NCBI RefSeq assembly: GCF_003815535.1
Contig: NZ_RPFZ01000001.1
Coordinates: forward strand, 2,418,001 to 2,482,000
DNA length: 64,000 nt
From: Aurantiacibacter spongiae
GTDB taxonomy: Bacteria; Pseudomonadota; Alphaproteobacteria; Sphingomonadales; Sphingomonadaceae
Direction: 5' to 3'
Shown here: positions 34,319-44,279 of the stretch, piece after piece
Numbering within the stretch: the first letter of the stretch is position 1
How the letters are laid out: every line of letters begins with the position of its first letter
The notes under the pieces: generated by a model
Database searches by the model: none
What the model was told of the DNA's origin: nothing
Seen by the model: the letters and a program-made list of their open reading frames with translations, nothing else
Position numbers and translations under genes: made by a program

Positions 34319-37168
34319 ATGAAAACTCGCTCCATGCTTCGCGCCGGCACCAGCACCGCCGCCTTCGTGCTCGCAACGGTGACGCTGACCGCGCCGACGC
34401 TGGCGCAGGAGGCGTCCATCGACCCCAACGACACCACCGTATCCGAAGATGATCCAGGCGATCCGCAGAGCGAGGCGATCGTCGTCACCGGTTTCCGCCA
34501 GGCGCTGGAAACCGCGATAAACACCAAGCGCGAGGCATCGGTCATCGTCGAGGCGTTCAGCGCCGAGGACATCGGCAAGCTGCCCGACATCTCCATCGCG
34601 GAGACGCTGGGACGGCTGCCGGGCCTCGCAGTCCAGCGTATCGACGGACGCGCGCAAAGCCTGTCGATCCGCGGCCTGGGGCCCGATTATTCGACCTCGC
34701 TGCTCAACGGCCGCCAGCTTGTCTCTTCCGGTGACAACCGCGCCGTGGAATATGACCAGTATCCGTCCGAACTGATCGACAGCGGCGTCGTCTACAAGAC
34801 ACCCTATGCCGGCCTCATCGGGCAGGGGCTGGCTGGCACGGTCGACCTGCGCACGATCCGTCCGCTGGCGAAGAACGAACAGATCATCAATGTCAGTGGC
34901 CGCCTCGAATTCAACGAGGACGGTTCGCTCAATCCCGATATCGATGGCTGGGGCTGGCGTGCGACGGGCACCTATGTCGACCAGTTTGCGGACGATACGC
35001 TCGGCGTGGCGATGGGCGTCGCCTACCAGTCCAGCCCGACGCAGGTGGAGCGCTTCAATTCATGGGGCTATCCGCAGCTTTCCGATGGTGACGTGGCCGG
35101 CGGCGTGGCCCCCGCCGGCAGCGCCGGAACCACCGTGCTCGGCGGCATGAAGCCCTACGCCCGATCGGTCGAGCTCAACCGCTTGGGGGTATTCGGCACG
35201 CTGGAATGGCAGCCGAGCCTGGCGCTCAACACCACGCTCGATGTCTTCTATGCGGACTATCGCGAGAAGATTCCGCAACGCGGCATCGAATTTCCGCTCA
35301 ATCCCGGTTGGGGCGCGACCGACCGCGTGACCGAAGTGAGCGATCCGGGCCAGTTCGCGCAGAGTGCGACCTTTGCCGGCGTGCAACCGGTGGTCCGCAA
35401 CGACTTCGACCGCAAGGATACCGAGACCTTCGCGATCGGCTGGAACACCAAGTACGAAAACGACGCGGTGCTTCTCGATTTCGACGTGGCCTATTCGAGC
35501 GCGGATCGGCGGCTTCAGCAGATTGAGAGCTATTCCGGACTCAGTTATGCAGCGAGCGGTTCGGTATCCGATACCGTCACCTACAACCGCCAGTCGAGCG
35601 GCTTCCCATTCCAGTTCTCGAACACGATCGACTATTCCGACACCAACCTCATCCAGCTCACCGATCCGCGCGGGTGGGGCGCGAACGGTATCGTCCAGGC
35701 CGGTTTCATCAACGACACGGCGACCGAAGACGAGTTGTGGACCGCGAAGGCCGAAGCCGCCTTCCCGGTGCGCGATGCCTTCATCGGCCAGGTGGTACTC
35801 GGTTTCGCCTATGACGACCGTACGAAATCGCGCGATATCACGCAGAACTTCCTGAGCCTGGCCGGCGGTCCTTCGGTCTATGCCGGACAGGGTGCCGTTA
35901 CCCGCCTGCCCATTCCGGACGACGCCCTGCTCGATCCGACCGCGGCGCTCGGCTTCCTCGGGCTGGGGCCGCAGGTCGCCTACGATCCCTTCGTTCTGCT
36001 GGAAGACGGCACCTACGTCCTGACCGACGTGCAGAGTTCGGATTTGCCCTTTCCGGGCGACTGGACGGTGAACGAGAAGGTCTACACGGGCTATGCCCGG
36101 CTGGACATCGACGCGATGCTCGGGCGGATGCCGGTAACGGGCAATGTCGGTGTGCAGTTCGTCCATACCGATCAGAGCTCGACCGGCTTCAGTTCGCCCG
36201 GCGGCATCGGGGCGACGCGCATCCCGACCGAAGGCGGCGACACTTATCTGGATATCCTGCCCAGTGCGACGCTGAATTTCGAGGTGGGACCGGACACGAT
36301 CGTGCGTCTCGGCGCGGCGCGCACGCTGGCCCGTCCCCGGATGGACCAGCTCAACGCCTCGTCCAACGCCTCCATCGGCAATCAGCCGCAAGGCTCGCTC
36401 GCGTCGATCTTCAGCGGCGGCGGCGGCAATCCGGAACTGCGGCCCTACATCGCCGACAGCGTGGACCTATCGGCCGAGCACTACTTCGCCAACGACGGCT
36501 ACATCGCGCTGGCGACCTATTACAAATGGCTCGATGACTTCGTGAACCCGAATGCTTCGGTCCTGCGTGATTTCAGCTATCTGGTACCTTCGCTGACCGG
36601 CGCACAGCTTGACGCTTTCCGTGCCAGCGGCGGGCAGACGCTGGGCTTCGTGAGCGGGCCGGATAATGGCGCGTCCGGTCACATCTTCGGGGTCGAGGCG
36701 AGCCTCGCCCTGCCGCTCTCGGTCCTGGCCAGCACGTTCGATGGCTTCGGCTTCCAGACGAGCGTTTCCTTCACCGACAGCAACCTGACGGTCACTCCGC
36801 CCAGCGGCGATCCGTTCGATACCGACGTGCCGGGCCTGTCGAAATGGGTGGTCAACTCGACCGTCTTCTATGAAAATTCAGGCTTCGAAGCGCGCCTCAG
36901 CCATCGCTACCGAACCGAATTTCTCGCCGAATTCATCGGCATTTCGGCCAGCCGGACCTTCCGCGAGACGCGCCCCGAATCGATCTTCGACGCCCAGATC
37001 GGCTACCGCTGGGAAAGTGGCCCGCTCGACGGGCTGGGCATAACCCTCCAGGCGCTGAACCTGACGGACGAACCGTTCATCAGCTTCCAGAACGGCGACG
37101 AGGAGCAGATCATCGATTACGAGCGCTACGGTCGCACCTACCTGATCGGGGCGTCCTACCGCTTCTGA
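34319..37168 (+). CDS. TonB-dependent receptor, starch/maltodextrin locus
   Basis: A 949-residue outer-membrane receptor. Signal peptide MKTRSMLRAGTSTAAFVLATVTLTAPTLAQ, a TonB box-like SEAIVVTGFRQ near residue 52, and the plug domain (about 60-200, EDIGKLPDISIAETLGRLPGLAVQRIDGR and LSIRGLGPDYS). A 22-stranded barrel follows, ending in the aromatic ILIGASYRF-type terminus. The VxVTGFRxAL and DIGKLPD plug type is that of carbohydrate-transporting receptors in Caulobacter and sphingomonads such as the maltose receptor MalA. It should import oligosaccharides. It is the first gene of the run that ends at 45763. Confidence 0.94.
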   Translation: MKTRSMLRAGTSTAAFVLATVTLTAPTLAQEASIDPNDTTVSEDDPGDPQSEAIVVTGFRQALETAINTKREASVIVEAFSAEDIGKLPDISIAETLGRLPGLAVQRIDGRAQSLSIRGLGPDYSTSLLNGRQLVSSGDNRAVEYDQYPSELIDSGVVYKTPYAGLIGQGLAGTVDLRTIRPLAKNEQIINVSGRLEFNEDGSLNPDIDGWGWRATGTYVDQFADDTLGVAMGVAYQSSPTQVERFNSWGYPQLSDGDVAGGVAPAGSAGTTVLGGMKPYARSVELNRLGVFGTLEWQPSLALNTTLDVFYADYREKIPQRGIEFPLNPGWGATDRVTEVSDPGQFAQSATFAGVQPVVRNDFDRKDTETFAIGWNTKYENDAVLLDFDVAYSSADRRLQQIESYSGLSYAASGSVSDTVTYNRQSSGFPFQFSNTIDYSDTNLIQLTDPRGWGANGIVQAGFINDTATEDELWTAKAEAAFPVRDAFIGQVVLGFAYDDRTKSRDITQNFLSLAGGPSVYAGQGAVTRLPIPDDALLDPTAALGFLGLGPQVAYDPFVLLEDGTYVLTDVQSSDLPFPGDWTVNEKVYTGYARLDIDAMLGRMPVTGNVGVQFVHTDQSSTGFSSPGGIGATRIPTEGGDTYLDILPSATLNFEVGPDTIVRLGAARTLARPRMDQLNASSNASIGNQPQGSLASIFSGGGGNPELRPYIADSVDLSAEHYFANDGYIALATYYKWLDDFVNPNASVLRDFSYLVPSLTGAQLDAFRASGGQTLGFVSGPDNGASGHIFGVEASLALPLSVLASTFDGFGFQTSVSFTDSNLTVTPPSGDPFDTDVPGLSKWVVNSTVFYENSGFEARLSHRYRTEFLAEFIGISASRTFRETRPESIFDAQIGYRWESGPLDGLGITLQALNLTDEPFISFQNGDEEQIIDYERYGRTYLIGASYRF

Positions 37169-37174
37169 CAGGGC

Positions 37175-37228
37175 GGACCGGCGGGAGGCCTTGCTCCTCC
37201 CTGAAAAAATGGGGTTTCCCGCCGGTCC
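37175..37228 (+). repeat. Large stable hairpin between TonB receptor and halogenase gene
   Basis: GGACCGGCGGGA (37175-37186) and TCCCGCCGGTCC (37217-37228) form a perfect 12-bp inverted repeat around a 30-base loop. The outer bases GACA/TGTC (37167-37170 and 37229-37232) can extend the stem across a four-base bulge. It begins 7 bases after the receptor stop and lacks a trailing U-run, so it is more likely an mRNA-stabilising or partial-termination element inside the operon than a full terminator. Confidence 0.7.
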
Positions 37229-37288
37229 TGTCTCGCCCCGCTCACCCGCTTCGCTATGGTTGCGGGCAGGACGTGGAAGGACAGCGCG

Positions 37289-38803
37289 ATGACCGACAGG
37301 CCCATCACCCGATACTGCATCGCCGGCGGGGGAACCGCCGGCTGGATGGCGGCCGCCGCGCTCGCCCGCTTTCTGCCCGGCGGCCACACGGTCGAACTGG
37401 TCGAGAGCGAAGCGATCGGTACGGTCGGCGTGGGTGAAGCGACCATTCCGCAAATTCACCTGTTCAACGGCGCGCTGGGGCTCGATGAGGCCGAGTTCCT
37501 GCGCGAGACGAAGGGGAGCATCAAGCTCGGCATCGAGTTCGACGGCTGGCTCCGCGAGGGAGCGGCGTACATGCACGCTTTCGGCAATATCGGCCGGAGC
37601 GCGGGCCTGCTGCCGTTCCAGCACTACTGGTTGCGCGCGCACGCGCTTGGCTTCGCCAAACCACTCCAGCGCTACTCGCTCAACGAACTGGCGGGGCGCA
37701 CCATGCGGATGCAGCGCGGGAAAACCGCGGGAGGGCAGGAGATGCCCTACGCCTACCATTTCGATGCCGCTTTATATGCGCGTTACCTGCGACGCTTCGC
37801 CGAGGAGCGCGGCGTGACCAGGTACGAGGGACGGATCGAACAGGTCGAACGCGCCGGGCAGAGCGGGGATATCTCCGCGCTCCTACTTGACGGCGACAGG
37901 CGGATCGAAGCCGATTTTTTCATCGACTGCACCGGTTTTCGCGGTCTGCTGATCGAAGGCGCACTGGAAACGGGCTTCGAGGATTGGAGCGACTGGCTTC
38001 CCTGCGACCGCGCGCTGGCCGTGGCGTGCGAGGGCGGCGGTGATTTCACCCCCTATACCCGCTCGATCGCGCGACCCGCGGGTTGGCAGTGGCGCATTCC
38101 CTTGCAGCACCGGCTGGGCAACGGACTGGTCTACTGCTCCGCCCAGTGGTCCGACGATGAAGCCGCCGAGACGCTGCTGGCCAATCTCGACGGTGCGCCG
38201 CAGACCGATCCGCGTCCGATCCGCTTCACTACCGGCACGCGCCGCCGTCACTGGAACCGCAATTGTCTCGCGCTGGGGCTGGCGGCGGGGTTCATGGAGC
38301 CGCTCGAATCGACCAGCATTCATCTCGTGCAGAGTGCCATCAGCCGCTTCCTCGCGGTTCTGCCCCACGCCGCGCCCGATCCGGCGATCGTCGGCTGGTT
38401 CAACCAGCAGGCGCGGTTCGAATGGGAGCGCATTCGCGATTTCCTCATCCTGCATTACACTGCGAACGACCGTGTGGGGCAGCCTTTCTGGGATCAGGTT
38501 CGCACCATGATCCCGCCCGATACCCTGACCGCCAAACTCGACCAGTGGCGCGCCACCGGTTTCATTCACCGTGAGCACGAGGAACTGTTCACGGACGTCG
38601 GATGGTTTCAGGTGCTGGTGGGGCAGGGCGTCGCCGCGCGCGGATACAATCGGCTGGCCGACGCCATGCCCGAAGACGACCTTCGCCGCTTTCTCGGCGA
38701 AACCGAACGGGCGCTGATCGAGCAGGTCAAGCCGATGCCGCGCCATCTCGACTTCCTGCGCGATTGCATCGCACGGTCCGAGCGGCAGGGAGTGGACGCG
38801 TGA
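37289..38803 (+). CDS. Flavin-dependent tryptophan halogenase-like protein (1)
   Basis: A 504-residue FAD enzyme. It has the dinucleotide motif GGGTAGW near residue 13, and GSIKLGIEF with the Lys in the position of the halogenase catalytic Lys. GWQWRIP is the GWxWxIP halogenase signature, and FMEPLESTSIH carries the conserved Glu. No signal peptide, so it is cytosolic. Canonical members halogenate tryptophan or other aromatics via HOCl; copies in sugar/TonB loci have unknown substrates. The next gene overlaps its stop (GTGA), coupling it to starch enzymes. Family assignment is strong, substrate unknown. Confidence 0.88.
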   Translation: MTDRPITRYCIAGGGTAGWMAAAALARFLPGGHTVELVESEAIGTVGVGEATIPQIHLFNGALGLDEAEFLRETKGSIKLGIEFDGWLREGAAYMHAFGNIGRSAGLLPFQHYWLRAHALGFAKPLQRYSLNELAGRTMRMQRGKTAGGQEMPYAYHFDAALYARYLRRFAEERGVTRYEGRIEQVERAGQSGDISALLLDGDRRIEADFFIDCTGFRGLLIEGALETGFEDWSDWLPCDRALAVACEGGGDFTPYTRSIARPAGWQWRIPLQHRLGNGLVYCSAQWSDDEAAETLLANLDGAPQTDPRPIRFTTGTRRRHWNRNCLALGLAAGFMEPLESTSIHLVQSAISRFLAVLPHAAPDPAIVGWFNQQARFEWERIRDFLILHYTANDRVGQPFWDQVRTMIPPDTLTAKLDQWRATGFIHREHEELFTDVGWFQVLVGQGVAARGYNRLADAMPEDDLRRFLGETERALIEQVKPMPRHLDFLRDCIARSERQGVDA

Positions 38804-40644
38804 GCGCATTGCGATGCCTTGCCGCCATGCTGCTTCCCGCGCTCGCGAGCTGTGCGACAATGCGCGATGCGACGCCTTCGCCGACCCCGTCCGGCGCGGC
38901 CTATCTGGCGCGGGAACCATCGGAGGAGGTGGTCTATTTCGTCCTCCCCGATCGGTTCGAAAACGGGAATAGCGTCAACGATACCGGCGGCCTTGCGGGG
39001 GATCGCCTGTCGACCGGATACGATCCTGGCGCACAAGGTTTCTTTCACGGCGGCGATATGGCGGGTCTGACATCCCGGCTCGATTACCTCGAACGCCTCG
39101 GCATTACCGCGATCTGGTTCGCGCCGATCTTCCAGAACAAGGCCGTGCAGGGTCCGCCGGGCGAGGAGAGCGCCGGCTATCACGGTTACTGGGTCACGGA
39201 CTTTACCCGCCCCGACAGCCATTTCGGGACGAGGGAGGAGTTCGCGCAGTTTGTCGATGCCGCTCATGCCCGCGGCATGAAGGTCTACATGGACATCATC
39301 ACCAATCACACCGCCGACGTCATTCGCTACGCGGATGGGGACGAGACCAATTACGAGTATCGCAGCCGCGGCGACTATCCCTATTCCACGCGGGGCGGGC
39401 CCGACGGGCCACCCATCAACACGGGCTTTGGCGGAGACACGGATTCGAGCGAAGCCAATTTCGCGAAGCTGGTGAACCCCGACTACGCCTATGTCCCCAT
39501 GGTGCCGGAAGCCGAACGCACCGTGAAGGTACCGGCCTGGCTCAACGATCCGATCTATTACCACAACCGGGGCAACAGCAGCTTTACCGGGGAAGACAGC
39601 CGGTTTGGCGATTTTTCCGGACTGGACGACCTTTTCACCGAACATCCGCGCGTGCGGGCCGGCATGCAGGACATCTACTGCACCTGGATCTCCGATACCC
39701 GCGTGGACGGCTTTCGCATCGATACGGCGCGCCACGTCGACCCCGGCTTCTGGCGCGCTTTCGTGCCGGCGATGGAAGGCTGCGCAGAGCGCGTGGGCAT
39801 CGTCAACTTCCACATGTTCGGCGAGGTCTACAAGGACGTGCCGGAAAACGGCTACATCGCCGAATATACCCGGCGCGACAAATTGCCGGCCGTGCTCGAT
39901 TTCGCGTTCCAGGCGTCGATGCGAAATGTGCTGGGGCGCGGCTCGGGGACCGTGGTTCTGGCCCAGCTTTTCGATGGCGACGTGCTGTATGACGGCGGAG
40001 AAGACACCGCACGAACCCTGCCGACATTCCTCGGCAATCATGACATGGGCCGTTTCGCGACGCTGATCCGCGAAGATATGCCCGGCATCTCGCAGCAGGA
40101 ATTGCTGGCGCGAACGATGCTTGGCCACGCCATGATGCTGACGCTTCGCGGCAGCCCGGTGATCTATTACGGGGACGAACAGGGTTTCGTGGGAGATGGG
40201 GGCGATCAACTGGCACGCGAGGACATGTTTCCCAGTCGAACGGCAGTCTATAACGACAATGACCTCCTTGGTACGGACGCGACGACCGTGCAGTCCAATT
40301 TCGACGAGACTCATCCCCTCTATCGCCTGATTGCCCGGTTCAGCGCGATCAGGCGCGCGCATTCCGCCTTCACCCGGGGCGGGCAGCAGGTCCGCCACTA
40401 CGAGCAGGAACCCGGCCTGTTCGCCGTGAGCCGGTTCGATCCCGAGGACGGAACAGAATATCTGGCCGTGTTCAACACGGCGGCATCGCCGCGTGCAGCG
40501 AATATCTGGCTGGACTACGACGCGAGAACCTTCGAGGCGCTGGCGGGGGCGTGTCCCGACAGGGTCAGCGCTCCGGGCAGCGCGGCATTTTCGCTGCCCG
40601 CATTCGGCTGGGCGGTATGCCGCGTAAGCGAGAGCGCGCGATGA
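38800..40644 (+). CDS. GH13 family alpha-amylase, lipoprotein
   Basis: A GTG start at 38800 overlaps the previous stop. The 614-residue product has a lipobox (CLAAMLLPALASC, Cys near residue 18) and GH13 regions: DIITNHTADV (I), VDGFRIDTARH with nucleophile Asp (II), HMFGEVYK with acid Glu (III), FLGNHDMGRF (IV). Insertions such as GGPDGPPINTGFGGDTDSSE near 200 are typical of the periplasmic or surface alpha-amylases of this group. It would cleave starch or maltodextrins at the outer membrane. Confidence 0.93.
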   Translation: MSALRCLAAMLLPALASCATMRDATPSPTPSGAAYLAREPSEEVVYFVLPDRFENGNSVNDTGGLAGDRLSTGYDPGAQGFFHGGDMAGLTSRLDYLERLGITAIWFAPIFQNKAVQGPPGEESAGYHGYWVTDFTRPDSHFGTREEFAQFVDAAHARGMKVYMDIITNHTADVIRYADGDETNYEYRSRGDYPYSTRGGPDGPPINTGFGGDTDSSEANFAKLVNPDYAYVPMVPEAERTVKVPAWLNDPIYYHNRGNSSFTGEDSRFGDFSGLDDLFTEHPRVRAGMQDIYCTWISDTRVDGFRIDTARHVDPGFWRAFVPAMEGCAERVGIVNFHMFGEVYKDVPENGYIAEYTRRDKLPAVLDFAFQASMRNVLGRGSGTVVLAQLFDGDVLYDGGEDTARTLPTFLGNHDMGRFATLIREDMPGISQQELLARTMLGHAMMLTLRGSPVIYYGDEQGFVGDGGDQLAREDMFPSRTAVYNDNDLLGTDATTVQSNFDETHPLYRLIARFSAIRRAHSAFTRGGQQVRHYEQEPGLFAVSRFDPEDGTEYLAVFNTAASPRAANIWLDYDARTFEALAGACPDRVSAPGSAAFSLPAFGWAVCRVSESAR

Positions 40645-42233
40645 GCGGAGCCGACGATGCTCTCCCCTGGTGGAAAGGCGCGACGATCTACCAGATCTAT
40701 CCGCGCAGTTTCATGGACAGCGACGGCGACGGGGTGGGCGATCTGCCTGGCATCACTCGGCGGCTGGACCATGTGGCGAAGCTCGGCGTGGACGCAATCT
40801 GGGTGTCGCCCTTCTTCCGTTCGCCGATGAAGGACTTCGGATATGACGTCGCCGATTACCGGGACGTGGATCCACTGTTCGGATCGCTTGCCGATTTCGA
40901 CGCGATGGTGGGGAGGGCGCACGAGCTGGGCCTGAAGGTGTTGATCGACCAGGTCTATTCGCATACGTCCGACGAGCACGAATGGTTCACGCAAAGCCGT
41001 TCGAGCCGCGATAACGCCAAGGCGGACTGGTATGTGTGGGCCGATGCCAAGCCGGACGGTTCTCCACCTTCGAACTGGCAGTCGGTGTTCGGCGGGCCGG
41101 CCTGGACCTGGGATGCGCGGCGGGGGCAGTATTACCTGCACAACTTCCTCGCCTGCCAGCCACAGCTCAATCTGCACCAGGCCGCGGTGCAGGACGCAGT
41201 GCTGGATGTCATGCGCTTCTGGCTGGATCGCGGCGTCGACGGCTTTCGTATCGATGCGCTCAACTTCGCGATGCACGATCCCATGCTGCGCGACAATCCG
41301 CCCGCTCCGCCGAACGGGCGGCAGCGCACCCGACCGTTCGATTTCCAGCGGCGCATCTACAATCAGTCACACGCCGACATTCCGGCCTTCGTTAAACGCA
41401 TCCGCCGCCTGACCGACCGCTATCAGGCGATCTTCACCGTCGCCGAGGTAGGCGGGGATGATGCCGATGCGGAGATGAAGGCGTTTACCGCGGGAGAAAG
41501 CCACCTCAATTCCGCCTATGGGTTCGACTTTCTCTACGCCGAGGCCCTCACCCCGCAACTGGTGTGCGAAGCCCTGTCCCACTGGCCGGACGAGACCGGC
41601 ATGGGTTGGCCGAGCTGGGCGTTCGAGAACCACGATGCGCCTCGCGCCCTGTCACGCTGGTGCGCCCCCGCCCATCGCGATGCCTTTGCGCGAATGAAGA
41701 TGCTGCTTTTGGCCTGCCTGCGGGGCAACATCATCCTCTATCAGGGGGAGGAGCTGGGGTTGACGCAGGTCGACATACCCTTCGACCAGCTCCACGATCC
41801 GGAGGCCATCGCCAACTGGCCCCTCACGCTCAGCCGCGACGGTGCGCGCACGCCGATGCCGTGGGAAGCGCGCAGCAATTGCGGTGGCTTCGGGAGCGGT
41901 GAGCCCTGGCTTCCGCTGGGCGAGGACAATCACCGGCGCGCCGTCGATACGCAAGAGGGCGATCCGGCTTCGCTGCTACACCACACCCGCGCTGCCCTGC
42001 AATTGCGCAACAACAACCCCGCGCTCCACCGCGGTTCCGTCGCGAACTGCAGGGCCGGGGAAACGCTGCTCGACCTGACGCGCGCGGGCGATGGTCAGCG
42101 GGTGCGGTGTCTGTTCAACATGGGTAGCAACCCTGTCACGTTGAACGATGCGCAGGGACGGATCCTTGCCGGCGTGAACGGGGCCGACACTCGCATATTG
42201 CCGCCTTTCGGTGCGCTCATTCTGGAGATTTGA
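40641..42233 (+). CDS. GH13 alpha-glucosidase (oligo-1,6/maltase type), cytosolic
   Basis: A 530-residue GH13 enzyme without signal peptide. DGVGDLPGI is the region V sequence of alpha-glucosidases/oligo-1,6-glucosidases. Catalytic blocks are DQVYSHTSDEH (I), VDGFRIDALNF (II), FTVAEVGGDD (III) and FENHDAPR (IV). It should release glucose from imported maltose or short oligosaccharides in the cytosol. The ATG overlaps the previous stop (ATGA) and the next gene starts 3 bases after its stop. Confidence 0.93.
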   Translation: MSGADDALPWWKGATIYQIYPRSFMDSDGDGVGDLPGITRRLDHVAKLGVDAIWVSPFFRSPMKDFGYDVADYRDVDPLFGSLADFDAMVGRAHELGLKVLIDQVYSHTSDEHEWFTQSRSSRDNAKADWYVWADAKPDGSPPSNWQSVFGGPAWTWDARRGQYYLHNFLACQPQLNLHQAAVQDAVLDVMRFWLDRGVDGFRIDALNFAMHDPMLRDNPPAPPNGRQRTRPFDFQRRIYNQSHADIPAFVKRIRRLTDRYQAIFTVAEVGGDDADAEMKAFTAGESHLNSAYGFDFLYAEALTPQLVCEALSHWPDETGMGWPSWAFENHDAPRALSRWCAPAHRDAFARMKMLLLACLRGNIILYQGEELGLTQVDIPFDQLHDPEAIANWPLTLSRDGARTPMPWEARSNCGGFGSGEPWLPLGEDNHRRAVDTQEGDPASLLHHTRAALQLRNNNPALHRGSVANCRAGETLLDLTRAGDGQRVRCLFNMGSNPVTLNDAQGRILAGVNGADTRILPPFGALILEI

Positions 42234-42236
42234 ACC

Positions 42237-44279
42237 ATGCGCCTAGCCACTGCCGCCCTCGTCACCGCTCTCACGCTGGGCACCTCGCACGCGGTTCTCG
42301 CCGGCACCGTCTTATCGCCCGATGGGCGTATCGAGGCCACGCTCGACGTGGATGGGGAGGGCAAGCCGATCTGGTCCGTCACTCGCGATGGCGAAGTCCT
42401 GATCGCTCCGTCCGCGCTCGGTTTCAACCTGGAGAACGAAGATCCCCTGCGGCGCAACTTCGCGATCGTGGCCGAGGAAACCGACAGCGCCGATACCACT
42501 TGGGAGCAGCCTTGGGGAGAGCGGCAATTCGTCACCGACCGCCATAACGAGCTCGCCGCCACGTTCCGCCAGCAGGACGATGCCGCGCGCCAGTTCACCG
42601 TGCGGATGCGGGTTTTCGATGACGGGGTCGGGTTTCGCTACGAACTGCCCGCACAGCCCGCTCATCCCGAAACGCGCATCGCCGAGGAGCTGACCGAATT
42701 CACCATCGCCCCCGAGGGCGAGGCGTGGTGGATCCAGGCCGGCGACTGGAACCGCTACGAATATCTTTACAAGAACACCCCCATCGAGGCGGTCAGCGTA
42801 GCGCATACGCCGATCACCTTCCGGCTCGGCGTCGGAACCCATCTCTCGATCCACGAAGCGGCGCTGGTCGACTATTCCGGCATGTGGTTGCAACGCATGG
42901 ACGAGCGCCGCTTCCGGGCGACGCTCGCACCCTCCAGTCGCGGAGCCAAGGTCGTTCGCAGCGGCGCCTTCACCACGCCCTGGCGCACCGTAAGGATCGC
43001 CGACGATGCCGCCGGGCTGGTCGAGAACGACCTCGAGCTCAATCTCAACGAGCCGAACAAGCTTGGCGATGTCAGCTGGTTCGAACCCGGCAAATATATC
43101 GGCATCTGGTGGGGCATGATTTCGAACCGCTGGACATGGGCACAGGGGCCGCGCCACGGTGCCACGACCGAACGGACGAAGGACTATATCGACTTCGCGG
43201 CGGAAAACGGCTTTCGCGGCGTGCTGGTCGAGGGTTGGGACCAGGGTTGGGATGGAACCTGGTTCGGCAACGGACGCGACTTCAGCTTCACCGAGGCCTA
43301 TCCCGATTTCGATATCGAGGAAGTGACGGATTACGCCCGGTCCAAGGGAGTGCATCTGATCGGCCATCACGAGACGGGCGGCAACATCGCGAATTACGAA
43401 GCGCAACTGGCCGATGCGATGGCGCTTTACGGTAGGCTCGGCGTCGACGTGGTCAAGACCGGCTACGTGGCTGACGCAGGATCCATCATCAGTTGCAATG
43501 CCGACATCGCGGCGCCGTGCGAAGGGCAGGTCATGGAATGGCACGATGGCCAGCGGCAGGTTCAGCATCATCTGCGCGTGGTCGAGGAGGCGGCGAGGAA
43601 TCGCATCGCCGTCAATCCGCACGAGCCGGTGAAGGATACAGGGCTTCGCCGCACCTATCCCAACTGGGTCGCTCGCGAGGGTGCTCGCGGGCAGGAATAC
43701 AACGCCTGGGGACCGTTCAACAACGGACCCGACCACGAACCGACGCTCGTCTATACCCGGATGCTGTCCGGCCCGATGGACTACACTCCCGGGATCCTGT
43801 CGCTGAAAGGCGATAACGACGTGCCGTTGGCCTCGACGCTTGCGAAGCAGCTGGGACTGTATCTGGCGATCTACTCGCCGATCCAGATGGCGGCCGACTT
43901 CATCGAGAGCCTCGCCGATCATCCGCGCGAACTGGAATTCATTCGCGCCGTACCCACCGACTGGGCGGAAAGCCATCTGATCGCGGGGGAGGTGGGGGAC
44001 TACGCCATCTTCGCCCGCAAGGATCGCAATTCCCAGGACTGGTATGCAGGCGGGGTGAACGACGCCACCGAGCGCCAGGTCACGCTCGACTTCGCATTCC
44101 TCGACCCCGGCAAGACCTATCGCGCCAGCGTATGGAAAGACGGCGAGGATGCCACCTACCTTACCGAAGCGCGCCACTCCATCGCCTACGATGACTTCGA
44201 GGTGCGGGCGGGGGACGAGCACAGCTTTCGACTGGCCCCGGGCGGCGGGCTGGCGATCCGTCTGCAACCGGTCGAGTGA
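42237..44279 (+). CDS. GH97 alpha-glucosidase (SusB-like), exported
   Basis: A 680-residue GH97 enzyme with signal peptide MRLATAALVTALTLGTSHAVLAG. The N-terminal beta-domain (about 25-300) is followed by a barrel with VLVEGWDQGWDG, LIGHHETGGNI, VVKTGYVAD and VNPHEPVKDTGLRRTYPN, then a C-terminal beta-domain. The Glu residues in HHETGG and NPHEPV suggest the inverting, SusB-type mechanism (from memory). It releases glucose from starch oligosaccharides in the periplasm. It lies between the cytosolic GH13 and the second halogenase-like gene. Confidence 0.93.
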   Translation: MRLATAALVTALTLGTSHAVLAGTVLSPDGRIEATLDVDGEGKPIWSVTRDGEVLIAPSALGFNLENEDPLRRNFAIVAEETDSADTTWEQPWGERQFVTDRHNELAATFRQQDDAARQFTVRMRVFDDGVGFRYELPAQPAHPETRIAEELTEFTIAPEGEAWWIQAGDWNRYEYLYKNTPIEAVSVAHTPITFRLGVGTHLSIHEAALVDYSGMWLQRMDERRFRATLAPSSRGAKVVRSGAFTTPWRTVRIADDAAGLVENDLELNLNEPNKLGDVSWFEPGKYIGIWWGMISNRWTWAQGPRHGATTERTKDYIDFAAENGFRGVLVEGWDQGWDGTWFGNGRDFSFTEAYPDFDIEEVTDYARSKGVHLIGHHETGGNIANYEAQLADAMALYGRLGVDVVKTGYVADAGSIISCNADIAAPCEGQVMEWHDGQRQVQHHLRVVEEAARNRIAVNPHEPVKDTGLRRTYPNWVAREGARGQEYNAWGPFNNGPDHEPTLVYTRMLSGPMDYTPGILSLKGDNDVPLASTLAKQLGLYLAIYSPIQMAADFIESLADHPRELEFIRAVPTDWAESHLIAGEVGDYAIFARKDRNSQDWYAGGVNDATERQVTLDFAFLDPGKTYRASVWKDGEDATYLTEARHSIAYDDFEVRAGDEHSFRLAPGGGLAIRLQPVE

